DNA from: Opitutaceae bacterium EW11
GTDB lineage: Bacteria > Verrucomicrobiota > Verrucomicrobiia > Opitutales > Opitutaceae
Direction: 5' to 3'
DNA length: 64,000 nucleotides
NCBI GenBank assembly: GCA_003054665.1
Contig: QAYY01000016.1
Location: 115,000 to 178,999, forward strand
The notes beneath the pieces are model-generated. The model saw only the letters and a program-made list of their open reading frames with translations. It was not told where the DNA came from and did not search any database. Each line of letters begins with the position of its first letter. Position 1 is the first letter of the stretch. Positions 1 through 9,705 of this stretch are shown piece by piece. Position numbers and translations under genes: made by a program.

Positions 1-1
1 T

Positions 2-460
2 GCCCTTCCCGAGGTGGACGCCTCCCGCGTGGGGGCGATGGGCGCCTCCCAGGGCGGAGGGCTCACGCTGGCGTGCGCCGCGCTCGAACCGCGCATCAAA
101 CGCGCCGCGCCCGTCTACCCGTTTCTTTCCGATTACCGGCGCGTCTGGGACCTGGACCTCGCGAAGGACGCCTACCAGGAGATCCGAACCTATTTTCGGC
201 TCTTCGACCCTCGGCACGAGTGGGAGGAGCCGGTTTTCGAGAAGCTCGGTTACATCGACGTGCAAAATCTCGCGCCGCGTATCAAGGCCGAGGTCCTGAT
301 GTTCACCGGCCTGATGGACACGATCTGCCCGCCTTCGACGCAATTCGCGGCATACAACAAGATCCGTTCGAAAAAGGAGATGGTGATCTATCCCGACTTC
401 GCGCACGAGTGGCTTCCGGGGCACGGGGACCGCGTGTTTGAGTTCATGCGGGGGATGTGA
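2..460 (+). CDS. Acetyl xylan esterase / cephalosporin-C deacetylase-like hydrolase, C-terminal part
   Basis: This is the 3' end of a gene that begins before the window; about 152 residues are visible. The fragment carries a nucleophile elbow, GASQGG, at visible residues 14-19, then an Asp in GLMDTICPP and a His in FAHEWLPG, in the order Ser-Asp-His of the alpha/beta-hydrolase triad. The stretch from the elbow through [18 protein letters not shown] resembles the AXE1 family, which removes acetyl groups from xylan or related esters. Export cannot be judged because the N-terminus is missing. The substrate is inferred from the family only, although the window is rich in glycan-degrading genes. 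The TGA stop is at 458-460. Confidence 0.78.
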   Translation, partial: ALPEVDASRVGAMGASQGGGLTLACAALEPRIKRAAPVYPFLSDYRRVWDLDLAKDAYQEIRTYFRLFDPRHEWEEPVFEKLGYIDVQNLAPRIKAEVLMFTGLMDTICPPSTQFAAYNKIRSKKEMVIYPDFAHEWLPGHGDRVFEFMRGM

Positions 461-550
461 GGAAGAAGGGCCGAAAAAACCGCAGAGAGCCCGGCCGGAA
501 CGGGGGAGAGCGCAGAGCACCTCCACGACAGCAGCCGTCTGTGCTGCCCC

Positions 551-590
551 TTTTCAGCCCTTCAGCCTTTCGTTCTTTCAGTCCTTCCAT
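551..590 (+). repeat. Degenerate 8-bp tandem repeat, five units
   Basis: The gap between the esterase stop and the convergent phhB holds five units in register with an 8-bp period (551-558, 559-566, 567-574, 575-582, 583-590). The consensus is roughly CTTTCAGY. Two further units of the same kind, CTTTCGTT and CTTTCGCA, occur at 7664-7679 after ispG. The units are imperfect, so this is a decayed or loosely constrained array. No function is apparent. Confidence 0.5.
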
Positions 591-594
591 CTCC

Positions 595-888
595 CTACCC
601 CACCCAGCTGATGTGCTGTATCCGGCGGGCGAGTTCGGCGTCCTTGCCGGTGACGCGGCTGCCCGCATCGTGAGTCTGCAAGCGGACGAGCACCCGGTTG
701 TAGACATTGGTCCATTCCGGGTGGTGATCGAGCGACTCCGCCTCGAAGGCGACCCGGACCATGAAGGAGAACGCCTCGCGAAAGCTGGTGAACTTGAACT
801 CCCGGACCAAGGCGTCGTTTTCCAGCCGCCACTCGGGCAGGTCTTTCAACGCCGTTTCTATTTCCGCAGGCGTCAGGGGTGTGCGCAT
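595..888 (-). CDS. phhB: 4a-hydroxytetrahydrobiopterin dehydratase (pterin-4a-carbinolamine dehydratase)
   Basis: This 97-residue protein belongs to the PCD/DCoH family, which dehydrates 4a-hydroxytetrahydropterin during pterin recycling. The signature ESLDHHPEW is at residues 51-59, with the His-His-Pro core at 55-57, followed by NVYNRV and a late THDAG motif typical of the family. I chose the ATG at 888. An upstream TTG at 921 would add 11 residues, but family members usually begin just before the LTxxEI helix seen here at residues 5-10. The gene converges with the esterase gene and is divergent from uppS. No aromatic amino acid hydroxylase is nearby, so its physiological partner is not visible. 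Confidence 0.9.
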   Translation of the reverse strand: MRTPLTPAEIETALKDLPEWRLENDALVREFKFTSFREAFSFMVRVAFEAESLDHHPEWTNVYNRVLVRLQTHDAGSRVTGKDAELARRIQHISWVG

Positions 889-1007
889 CCCGCAGGGAAT
901 CCGCTGAACCGGCCGCGTCAAATCGGGTCGGCGGCCTCCCCTCGTCTCCGGACACGAATCCCCCTTGCATCACCTGAAACCCGCGACCTAAATCCCCCGA
1001 CTCCCGC

Positions 1008-1751
1008 ATGACCCACGCTCCCGCCAACCATCCTGTGCACGTCGGCATCATCATGGACGGTAACGGCCGCTGGGCAAAACAGCGCGGACTGCCCCGGATC
1101 GAGGGTCACCGGCGGGGGGTGGAAACCGTCCGCACGATCATCGATGCGGCCAAGGACCTGGGAATAAAATACCTCACGCTTTACGCGTTTTCGGTGGAGA
1201 ACTGGAAACGCCCGGGCGATGAAGTCTCCGGGTTGATGGGCCTGCTCGAATTCTTCCTCAAAAAAGAAACGAAGACCCTGGTGAAAAACCAGGTCCGGCT
1301 TCTCACCATCGGGCGCACGCAGGAGTTGCCCGAGGCGGTCCGGGGGCAGCTCGAGAATGCGAAGAAAGCCACCGCCCACTTCACGGACCACACGCTCATC
1401 CTTGCGCTGAATTACGGCTCTCGCACCGAGATCGTCGACGCCGCCCGGGCCTACGCCGCCGCCGTCGCAAGCGGCAAAGAAAAGCTCAACGACAGCTCCT
1501 GGGCGACGTTCAGCCGGTACCTCTACACCGCGGACATTCCGGACCCGGACCTGATCATCCGCACCTCGGGAGAGACCCGCGTCAGCAATTTCCTGCTCCC
1601 CCAGGCGGCCTACGCAGAGTTTGTGTTCATCCCGACGCTCTGGCCCGATTTTACGAAGGCCGACTTCGCCGCCGCCGTGGCCACGTTCGCCAAACGCGAG
1701 CGCCGCTTCGGATTGACGAGCGAACAACTCAAGCCCGCCGTCGCCCGATAA
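1008..1751 (+). CDS. uppS: Isoprenyl transferase (undecaprenyl diphosphate synthase)
   Basis: This 247-residue cis-prenyltransferase condenses isopentenyl diphosphates onto farnesyl diphosphate to make the lipid carrier for cell-wall synthesis. The N-terminal motif HVGIIMDGNGRWAKQRG (residues 11-27) contains the catalytic Asp17, and EGHRRGVE follows. The C-terminal DLIIRTSGETRVSNFLLPQ and EFVFIPTLWPDF match the family, and the length is normal. It opens a same-strand run with cdsA 13 bp downstream, then dxr and rseP, a common arrangement that groups isoprenoid and phospholipid precursor synthesis with an envelope protease. The ATG follows a C-rich leader with no Shine-Dalgarno sequence. Confidence 0.96.
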   Translation: MTHAPANHPVHVGIIMDGNGRWAKQRGLPRIEGHRRGVETVRTIIDAAKDLGIKYLTLYAFSVENWKRPGDEVSGLMGLLEFFLKKETKTLVKNQVRLLTIGRTQELPEAVRGQLENAKKATAHFTDHTLILALNYGSRTEIVDAARAYAAAVASGKEKLNDSSWATFSRYLYTADIPDPDLIIRTSGETRVSNFLLPQAAYAEFVFIPTLWPDFTKADFAAAVATFAKRERRFGLTSEQLKPAVAR

Positions 1752-1764
1752 CCGGAGTTTCCCC

Positions 1765-2595
1765 TTGCCCCCCCTGCTCAAGCGCACGCTGTCCACAGTC
1801 GCACTCTGGGTCATCATCCTCGGGCTGCTCTATTTCTTCAACGATGCCGGCGCCGTCTGGATCGTAGCCGCCATCGCGGCGCTGACGCTTCACGAGTTTT
1901 ACTCGCTGCTGAAGCACATGGGGTACGCGCCGTTCAACAAGCTCGGCATCACCTTCGGTGTCACCGCCATTCTCGCTCCGTTTTATCTCGCCCGGCACGG
2001 CATCGAGACGACCGATATCGTCGCCGCGGCGGTGGTCGCGTTTTCCGCCCGGATTCTCGGCGAACGCCACCCGCAAAACCGCGTCGAGACGCTCGCCGGC
2101 TCGCTCTTCGGCATCATCTATGTGCCGGTCATGCTCCAGTACTTCGTGCGTATTGTCATGATTCATACGCCGAACCAGCACACGGGCGTCGCCTGCTTTC
2201 TCTGGTTGATCGCCGTGTCCAAATTCTGCGACGTCGGGGCGCTGCTGACCGGGATGGCGATCGGCAAGCATCGCATGGCTCCGGAGATCAGCCCCAAGAA
2301 GACGTGGGAAGGCGCCGCCGGCGGTTTGCTCGTCTCGGCACTCGTCGGCGCGTTGATCGCGTATGCCGCCCGGCATTACCTGCCCCCGGCCTTCACCCCG
2401 CTCAAGGCGGCGCTCGTGGCTCTGCCGATCGCGGTGCTCGCGATCATCGCCGATCTCGTCGAATCGATCATCAAACGGCGCGCGACGATCAAGGACTCCG
2501 GCGCCGCAATTCCCGGCATCGGCGGCATCTTCGATGTCACCGACAGCCTGATCCTGACGGCGCCTGCCGGCTACGTCGTCTTCAGTCTGTTTTAG
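1765..2595 (+). CDS. cdsA: Phosphatidate cytidylyltransferase (CDP-diacylglycerol synthase), variant active-site motif
   Basis: This is a 276-residue multi-pass membrane protein with a TTG start 13 bp after uppS. CdsA makes CDP-diacylglycerol, the branch point of phospholipid synthesis. The family motif SPKKTWEG is at residues 176-183 and KRRATIKD at 237-244. The usual C-terminal signature PGHGG-x2-DRxD reads PGIGGIFDVTD here (250-260), so the His and the Arg are replaced. Position, size and the other motifs still argue for CdsA. Either the lineage carries a tolerated variant or the protein has a related but different nucleotidyltransferase role. Confidence 0.85.
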   Translation: MPPLLKRTLSTVALWVIILGLLYFFNDAGAVWIVAAIAALTLHEFYSLLKHMGYAPFNKLGITFGVTAILAPFYLARHGIETTDIVAAAVVAFSARILGERHPQNRVETLAGSLFGIIYVPVMLQYFVRIVMIHTPNQHTGVACFLWLIAVSKFCDVGALLTGMAIGKHRMAPEISPKKTWEGAAGGLLVSALVGALIAYAARHYLPPAFTPLKAALVALPIAVLAIIADLVESIIKRRATIKDSGAAIPGIGGIFDVTDSLILTAPAGYVVFSLF

Positions 2596-2645
2596 CCCGC
2601 CGATTGGGTGTGCCGACCGCGGCGCCCGGCAGGTCTCTTTCCACT

Positions 2646-3824
2646 GTGGTCCAGCCCATCTCTTCCCGAAAACGGGTCGTGCTGCTCGGCGCGACCGGGT
2701 CGATCGGCGAAAATACGCTGCGCGTCATCGCCGCGCACCCCGACAAGCTCGAACTCGTGGGGGTCGCCGCGCGGTCGAACTGGGAGAAACTCGCCGGGAT
2801 CGCCCGCGATTTCGGCGTTCGCCACGTCGGCCTGTATGACGAAAACGCCTACCTGGCCGCACGAAACTCCGGAGCGTTTGCCTCCGGCACAATGCTGGTC
2901 GGCGGCCTCTCCGGCCTGATCGAACTGGCGCAGCTTCCCGAGGCCGACATCGTGCTCGTCGCCGTCGTGGGCACCACCGGCCTCGAGCCCGCACTCGCCG
3001 CCATTTCGGCTGGGAAATGCCTGGCACTCGCGAGCAAGGAAATCCTCGTCTTGGCCGGAAAATTCGTGATGCAGGCGGCCCGCGAACGCGGGGTAAGACT
3101 TCTGCCGGTGGACAGCGAACACAACGCCGTCTTCCAGTGCCTTGAAGGGCATCCCGCAGCCGGGATCGCCCGCATTGTCCTCACGGCCTCCGGTGGAGCG
3201 TTCCGCGACTGGCCGGCGGAGAAGCTGAGCAGCGTCACGCCGGCCGATGCCGTGAAGCACCCAAATTGGGCGATGGGGCCGAAGATCACCGTCGACTCCT
3301 CCACCCTGGCCAACAAGGGCCTGGAGCTCATTGAAGCCCAATGGCTCTTCGGACTGCGCCCCGAGCAGTGCACCGCCGTGCTGCACCCCCAAAGCATCGT
3401 CCATTGCCTGGTCGAGTTCACCGACGGCGCGATGCTCGCCCAGCTCTGTCCGCCCTCGATGACGTTTCCCATCCAACACGCGCTGTTGCATCCGTCGCGG
3501 CCGCCTGGGGTGGAAACGCCGTTGGACCTCACTCGCCTCTTCTCGCTGGAGTTTCGGCCGGTCGACGAGCACCGGTACCCGCTCCTTCGACTCGCGAAAG
3601 CCACGATGGAGGCGGGCGGAGTGGCTCCGGCGATCTACAATGCCGCGAACGAAATCGCCGTGGCCGCCTTTCTCGAGGGCCAAGTCCCTTACCTTGCGAT
3701 TCCGCACATCGTGGAGCACACTTTGGCCTCGATCAGGAATTTTGAACCCGCTGAGCTCGCCGGTGTCCTCGCCACGGATGCCCGCGCTCGGCAAGTCGCC
3801 CGCGCCTTTCTTTCCCGCTGTTAG
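2646..3824 (+). CDS. dxr: 1-deoxy-D-xylulose 5-phosphate reductoisomerase
   Basis: This 392-residue enzyme catalyses the first committed step of the MEP isoprenoid pathway, converting DXP to MEP with NADPH. The nucleotide-binding GATGSIG is at residues 15-21. VDSEHNAVFQCLEG and HPNWAMGPKITVDSSTLANKGLE carry the metal- and substrate-binding residues. The frame stays open far upstream through cdsA, but the protein only becomes Dxr-like just before GATGSIG. I chose GTG 2646; a GTG at 2610 or a TTG at 2604 in the same frame is possible. It lies between cdsA and rseP in the same transcription direction. Confidence 0.94.
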   Translation: MVQPISSRKRVVLLGATGSIGENTLRVIAAHPDKLELVGVAARSNWEKLAGIARDFGVRHVGLYDENAYLAARNSGAFASGTMLVGGLSGLIELAQLPEADIVLVAVVGTTGLEPALAAISAGKCLALASKEILVLAGKFVMQAARERGVRLLPVDSEHNAVFQCLEGHPAAGIARIVLTASGGAFRDWPAEKLSSVTPADAVKHPNWAMGPKITVDSSTLANKGLELIEAQWLFGLRPEQCTAVLHPQSIVHCLVEFTDGAMLAQLCPPSMTFPIQHALLHPSRPPGVETPLDLTRLFSLEFRPVDEHRYPLLRLAKATMEAGGVAPAIYNAANEIAVAAFLEGQVPYLAIPHIVEHTLASIRNFEPAELAGVLATDARARQVARAFLSRC

Positions 3825-3836
3825 TCCCTTTTTTGC

Positions 3837-5261
3837 ATGGATCTCCTGCATAGCATCCTTTCCAACGTCTGGGCTGTCTTCCTGGTCGTATTCTTCTTTG
3901 GCGGCTCGATCTTCGTTCACGAACTCGGGCATTTCCTCGCCGCGCGGCGTCGTGGCGCCGTGGTCGAGCGCTTCTCGATCGGCATGGGCCCGGCGATCTT
4001 CAAATGGCGGGGCAAGGATGGCGTGGAATACTGGATCTCCTGGCTGCCGCTCGGCGGCTACGTGAAGCTTCCGCAGCTGGCCGACCTCGGCCCGATCGAG
4101 GGAGACACGACGGTCGACGTCTCGAAGCTGCCCCCCATTACCTACACGACGAAGGTTCTGATCTCGGTCGCGGGCGCGGTGTTCAACATGATCTTCGCGT
4201 TTCTGCTCGCCTGCATTCTCTGGCAGGTGGGCTTTCCGACCCGCGAGGACATCACCACGACCCGTATCGGCTACGTCTCCTCGACCCTTCCCAGCGGCTC
4301 CAAGCAACAGAGCCCGGCTTCAAAGGCCGGCCTCCAGCCGGGCGATGTCATTCTCACGGTCGACGGCAAAGAGATGCGCGACTTCGTCGACATCACTCAG
4401 GCGCTTGCGTTGAGCGCCGGCCGCACGGCCGACGGCAGCGAACGACTGGTGCAGTTGACGATCCGGCGCGGCAGCGAGGTGATGAACGTCGACGTCCATC
4501 CCATCCTCGCCGGCGATGAACACGTTCGGAAAATCGGCATCGGCCCGGCGCACCAGATCGTCGTTGGGCGCGTGGCGCCGAAATCCGAAGCCGAGCGGAT
4601 CGGCTTGAAGGCGGGAGACCATATCCAGCGGGTGGATAGCCTGGAGCTCTTCAGCGCCGCCCAGCTCGCCGACTATCTCGAGAGTCACGCGGCCGGCACG
4701 GTCGCCCTTCAAGTGCAGCGCAACGGCTCGCTCGTCGAAGTGACGGTGCCGCCACAGAAACAGATCCAGGATCTGCTGGGCGGTTTGGATTTCGTGATGA
4801 GCGTTCAGCTGGTTCACGAGAACCCGGTCCAGCAGCTGCAGAGCATCCTCGGCAGCACCATTCAATCTCTCGCCAGCCTGGTGAACCCGCGGTCCGATAT
4901 CGGCATTTCGAAAATGACGGGACCCATCGGAATCGTCACTCGCTTCTGGGAAGCGGCGACTTCGGAGTACCCGGTGCGCGTCGCGATGTGGTTCACCATC
5001 CTGATCAACGTCAGCTTGGCCGTCTTTAACCTACTCCCGATTCCGGTGCTCGACGGCGGCCACATTCTTTTCGCCACGATCGGCAAACTTCGCGGCCGGG
5101 CGCTTCCGCCGGATTTCATCAACGCCGCGCAGGGCGTGTTCATGGTGCTGCTCTTCTCGATGCTGATTTACGTCAGCTTCTTCGATTTCCGCCGCATCGT
5201 CCGCTCGGAACGCGCCGAACCGGCACCCGCAGCCCCCGCGGCTCCCGAGCCGGGGAAATAG
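3837..5261 (+). CDS. rseP: RIP metalloprotease RseP (site-2 protease, M50)
   Basis: This 474-residue inner-membrane zinc protease cleaves transmembrane anti-sigma factors and signal-peptide remnants. The HELGH zinc motif is at residues 28-32 in the first membrane helix, and the third ligand region, NLLPIPVLDGGH, has its Asp at about 406. Two PDZ-like segments, around KAGLQPGDVILTVDG and KAGDHIQRVD, lie between. The C-terminal membrane helix ends in a Pro/Ala-rich tail. It is the last gene of the uppS-cdsA-dxr-rseP run. A 7-bp tandem repeat array begins directly after its TAG stop. Confidence 0.95.
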   Translation: MDLLHSILSNVWAVFLVVFFFGGSIFVHELGHFLAARRRGAVVERFSIGMGPAIFKWRGKDGVEYWISWLPLGGYVKLPQLADLGPIEGDTTVDVSKLPPITYTTKVLISVAGAVFNMIFAFLLACILWQVGFPTREDITTTRIGYVSSTLPSGSKQQSPASKAGLQPGDVILTVDGKEMRDFVDITQALALSAGRTADGSERLVQLTIRRGSEVMNVDVHPILAGDEHVRKIGIGPAHQIVVGRVAPKSEAERIGLKAGDHIQRVDSLELFSAAQLADYLESHAAGTVALQVQRNGSLVEVTVPPQKQIQDLLGGLDFVMSVQLVHENPVQQLQSILGSTIQSLASLVNPRSDIGISKMTGPIGIVTRFWEAATSEYPVRVAMWFTILINVSLAVFNLLPIPVLDGGHILFATIGKLRGRALPPDFINAAQGVFMVLLFSMLIYVSFFDFRRIVRSERAEPAPAAPAAPEPGK

Positions 5262-5331
5262 CAGACGTCAGAGGCCAGCGGACAGAGACAACAGGTCGGA
5301 CCTCAGAGGTCAGAAATCAGATCTCAGACGT
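5262..5331 (+). repeat. Heptanucleotide tandem array, ten units, forward arm
   Basis: Ten consecutive 7-bp units run in register from the base after the rseP stop codon. The consensus is CRGANNT; good copies are CAGACGT (5262), CAGAGGT (5304), CAGAAAT (5311), CAGATCT (5318) and CAGACGT (5325). The units are degenerate but the period does not slip. An inverted array of the same unit faces it at 5483-5517, and the same pair occurs again at 10325-10480. Confidence 0.75.
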
Positions 5332-5482
5332 CGGCTGGTTCGAGCGAGGCCTCCTCTAGGAGGCGTGTCCGTTGGCATCTCACTCGAGCGGGAAGTCCGC
5401 GCCCCCCCAGCTCGTCATTTCCGCCCCCCCACGGTCACGTCCGACTTTCATCGTCCGCTTCGTGCATCGGCCCTCCGGCCTT
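5332..5482. other. Spacer between the two heptad arms after rseP
   Basis: This non-coding spacer completes the 305-bp gap between rseP and ispG. It holds a short hairpin, GCCTCC/GGAGGC with loop TCTA (5349-5364), and two runs of seven C (around 5402-5408 and 5424-5430). I see no gene, terminator with a T-tract or riboswitch in it. The ispG promoter should lie here or in the following inverted array. Confidence 0.5.
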
Positions 5483-5517
5483 CCATCTGGCCTCTGATGT
5501 CCGACCTCTGATTTCTG
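5483..5517 (-). repeat. Heptanucleotide array, five units, inverted arm
   Basis: Read on the minus strand this gives five in-register units: CAGAAAT, CAGAGGT, CGGACAT, CAGAGGC and CAGATGG. It is the same CRGANNT unit as the array at 5262-5331 in opposite orientation. The 10-mer CAGAAATCAG at 5311-5320 has its exact reverse complement at 5508-5517, so a transcript could fold the two arms together. It ends about 50 bp before the ispG start. Confidence 0.72.
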
Positions 5518-5566
5518 CATTGGCCTTCTTTGCGGCGGCGCGTCCATACTCCCCACTCGCGTTTCC

Positions 5567-7597
<2,031 letters not shown>

Positions 7598-7851
7598 TCG
7601 CGCCACCACACGGCCCCGCTCGGCGGCCCCCCTTCGCCCTTTCGAAGCCCGCCGAGCCCGTCCCTTTCGTTCTTTCGCACCGCAACCTGACCGGGGACTC
7701 GTGTGCCAAAACCGCGTTTGAACCCCGCCCGAAGCCCGTCCGCGTAATGGGTAGCTCACTACCAAGCTCGTTCGCCAGAGGGGCGGCCGGTCGCAAAATG
7801 ACACAGCCCCTGAGGCAACCAAAAAATCGAAAAACTTATGCTCCAGCCGGG

Positions 7852-7860
7852 TGTGAATAA
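7852..7860 (-). promoter_or_regulatory. DnaA box, perfect match
   Basis: The plus strand reads TGTGAATAA, whose complement TTATTCACA fits the TTATNCACA consensus exactly. It lies 284 bp upstream of the dnaA start, near the A-rich stretch at 7819-7840. Confidence 0.6.
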
Positions 7861-7996
7861 CTTGTCGGAAAGTTGCTCTTGAAACACCATTTCTCTTAAA
7901 CGTTACTCGCCGCTCTTTCCTTCTCCCACGCGTTCGGCGTGAGGTTCTTTATCACATTTGCGTCAGCGTTCCCCACCGTCCGCGGAGAGGCTCTCA

Positions 7997-8005
7997 TTAT
8001 CCGCA
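7997..8005 (+). promoter_or_regulatory. DnaA box-like site, one mismatch
   Basis: TTATCCGCA differs from TTATCCACA at one position. It lies between the two perfect boxes of the dnaA upstream region, which supports it slightly. On its own it would be unremarkable. Confidence 0.35.
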
Positions 8006-8134
8006 AGGCATCAACCACTTACCGAGTCAGTTACCCCGTCACCCCATCGATGCTTCGCCCAACCACTTTTTCTTCTCCCCAGGTGCCCGAGCGTTCGCCG
8101 CAGCGTGTGATTCTTAGCCTTCCCGTCGGCGCTT

Positions 8135-8143
8135 TGTGAATAA
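8135..8143 (-). promoter_or_regulatory. DnaA box, perfect match, abutting the dnaA start codon
   Basis: TGTGAATAA on the plus strand (TTATTCACA on the minus) ends one base before the ATG at 8144, in the place where a ribosome binding site would be. DnaA bound here could block transcription or initiation of its own gene. No Shine-Dalgarno sequence is present. Confidence 0.6.
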
Positions 8144-9565
8144 ATGAGCAAGCCGCACCTGGACATGCCAACAGTTTCTACGTCCCTAAATCTCTGGGAA
8201 ACGGTAAAAGCCGACTTCAAGACGCTTTTCCCGGAGGATGTGTTCAAGCTCTGGTTCGAGCCGATTGTCTGCCTCGAGGCGACGGAAGACGCGTTGACGC
8301 TGGGCGTGCCGAACGATTTCGCGGCGATCTGGATCAACGACAACTATCTCGATCTGATCGTGCAGCGGCTTCGCCTCACGACCGGCCGTGCGGTGACGGT
8401 GAAGCTGAAGAAGGCCGAGTCCGAGCCGGCGGGAATGGCGTCGAGCATCGGTTCTTCGGATACGCAAAGCCCGGTCGGAGCCAACCGCGTCAAATCGGTC
8501 ACGCAACGCCGGACCGTGCGGTACGACGAGCGCCAGCCGTCCACGAATTCGCTCAACCCGCGAAACACGTTCGAGAGCTTCGTCGTCGGCAATAACAACC
8601 AGATGGCCCACGCCGCGGCGCTCGCGGTGGCCCAGGCCCCGGCGCAGGCGTACAATCCCCTTTTCATCTACGGCGACACCGGCCTCGGCAAAACGCACCT
8701 GATGCATGCCGTCGGCCATGCGATCCTGCGCAACAACCCGCACACGAAGGTCGCGTACCTCTCGACGGAAAAGTTCACCAACGAGTTCATCCAGGCCCTC
8801 CAGGAAAACGCCCTGACGAAGTTCCGTCAGCGTTACCGCCACGTCGACGTCCTTCTGCTCGACGACGTGCAATTCCTCGGCGGCAAAGAGCGCATCCAGG
8901 AAGAGTTTTTCCACACGTTCAACGACCTCTTCGAATCCTCGAAGCAGATCGTGCTCTCGAGCGACCGACGCGCCAGCGAGATTCAGAAGCTGGAAGCCCG
9001 CCTCGTCTCCCGTTTCGAATGGGGTCTGCCCGCCGACATCCAGGCGCCGGACTTCGAGACCCGCGTGGCCATTCTCCGCACGAAAGCGGCGAACCTGAAG
9101 TTCGATCTGCCCGCCCCAGTGGCGACGTTCATCGCCCAGAACATCGCGAAGAACATCCGCCGGCTCGAGGGCGCGCTGATCAAGGTCGCCAGCTACACCA
9201 CCCTGACCGGCAAGCCGATCGATCTGCCCACGACGGAAATGCTGCTGCAGGACGTGCTGATGGAGCAGGCGCAGAACCAGCTCACGATGGAAACCATCCA
9301 GAAACGGGTGGCTGACCATTACCAAATTCGGCACAGCGACATGACCAGCAAGCGCCGTCCGAACAATATCGCGATCCCGCGTCAGATCGCGATGTACCTG
9401 GCCCGCACCCTCACCAAGCATTCGCTCCAGGAGATTGGCGACGCATTCGGCGGCCGCGATCACGGCACCGTCATTCACGCCTGCAAGGCTGTCGACAACA
9501 TGATGGAGCAGGACGCGTCGGTCCGTGGCAGCGTCGAGTTCCTCAAGGCTCAGCTGTCCCGGTAG
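8144..9565 (+). CDS. dnaA: Chromosomal replication initiator protein DnaA
   Basis: This 473-residue protein binds DnaA boxes and opens the replication origin. The N-terminal helicase-loading domain (LWETVKADFKTLFPEDVFKLWFEPI) is followed by a variable linker. The AAA+ domain has Walker A GDTGLGKTH at about residues 177-185, Walker B VLLLDDVQFL, and the sensor region SSDR. The C-terminal signature GGRDHGTVIHACKAV is the DnaA box-binding helix-turn-helix. The length is normal. The next gene is an unknown protein, so the widespread dnaA-dnaN-recF order is absent. Confidence 0.97.
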   Translation: MSKPHLDMPTVSTSLNLWETVKADFKTLFPEDVFKLWFEPIVCLEATEDALTLGVPNDFAAIWINDNYLDLIVQRLRLTTGRAVTVKLKKAESEPAGMASSIGSSDTQSPVGANRVKSVTQRRTVRYDERQPSTNSLNPRNTFESFVVGNNNQMAHAAALAVAQAPAQAYNPLFIYGDTGLGKTHLMHAVGHAILRNNPHTKVAYLSTEKFTNEFIQALQENALTKFRQRYRHVDVLLLDDVQFLGGKERIQEEFFHTFNDLFESSKQIVLSSDRRASEIQKLEARLVSRFEWGLPADIQAPDFETRVAILRTKAANLKFDLPAPVATFIAQNIAKNIRRLEGALIKVASYTTLTGKPIDLPTTEMLLQDVLMEQAQNQLTMETIQKRVADHYQIRHSDMTSKRRPNNIAIPRQIAMYLARTLTKHSLQEIGDAFGGRDHGTVIHACKAVDNMMEQDASVRGSVEFLKAQLSR

Positions 9566-9575
9566 GCCTGCCGAA

Positions 9576-9617
9576 TCCGCCTCGCGGCCGATGGCCCATG
9601 CCCGGCCACAAGGCGGA
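9576..9617 (+). terminator. Branched hairpin after dnaA, possible intrinsic terminator
   Basis: A 7-bp outer stem, TCCGCCT (9576-9582) with AGGCGGA (9611-9617), encloses an inner GGCCG/CGGCC stem (9586-9590 with 9603-9607). It starts 10 nt after the dnaA stop and is followed by GCCCCTTTTCTTCC, a modest T-rich tract. It is plausible as a Rho-independent terminator but the stem is interrupted. Confidence 0.4.
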
Positions 9618-9705
9618 GCCCCTTTTCTTCCGGCGTTGGCGGAAAGCGGTAACTTGACGCCCCGCCGCAAGTGTAGACCGTGGGCAGTTCAACGCTGCAT
9701 TTCCC

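Larger units (their letters stand above)
7598..8143. other. 546-bp intergenic region upstream of dnaA; candidate replication origin or dnaA control region
   Basis: No plausible gene is seen here. Two perfect DnaA boxes (TTATNCACA, on the minus strand) lie at 7852-7860 and 8135-8143, the second abutting the dnaA ATG. A one-mismatch box, TTATCCGCA, is at 7997-8005. An A-rich tract, uncommon in this GC-rich window, spans about 7819-7840. A small hairpin GGTAG/CTACC is at 7750-7763. Boxes next to dnaA can serve as oriC or as autoregulatory sites; sequence alone does not tell which. Confidence 0.5.

Noticed and set aside
2592..4307. Long antisense open frame (571 codons) opposite dxr and rseP
   Set aside because: It mirrors the codon bias of two well-supported genes, is rich in Arg, Gly and His without any domain, and has no family features. 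High GC gives many such shadows.
7620..7811. Possible small RNA in the ispG-dnaA gap (5-bp GGTAG hairpin and a 6-bp AGGGGC/GCCCCT pair)
   Set aside because: The stems are short, there is no T-tract, and I see none of the conserved blocks of SRP RNA, 6S RNA, tmRNA or RNase P RNA.
7945..7955. TTTATCACA as a further DnaA box
   Set aside because: It lacks one base of the TTATNCACA spacing, giving at least two mismatches.
8186..9670. Long antisense open frame (494 codons) opposite dnaA
   Set aside because: dnaA is unambiguous on the other strand; the antisense product is low-complexity and charged, with no motif.
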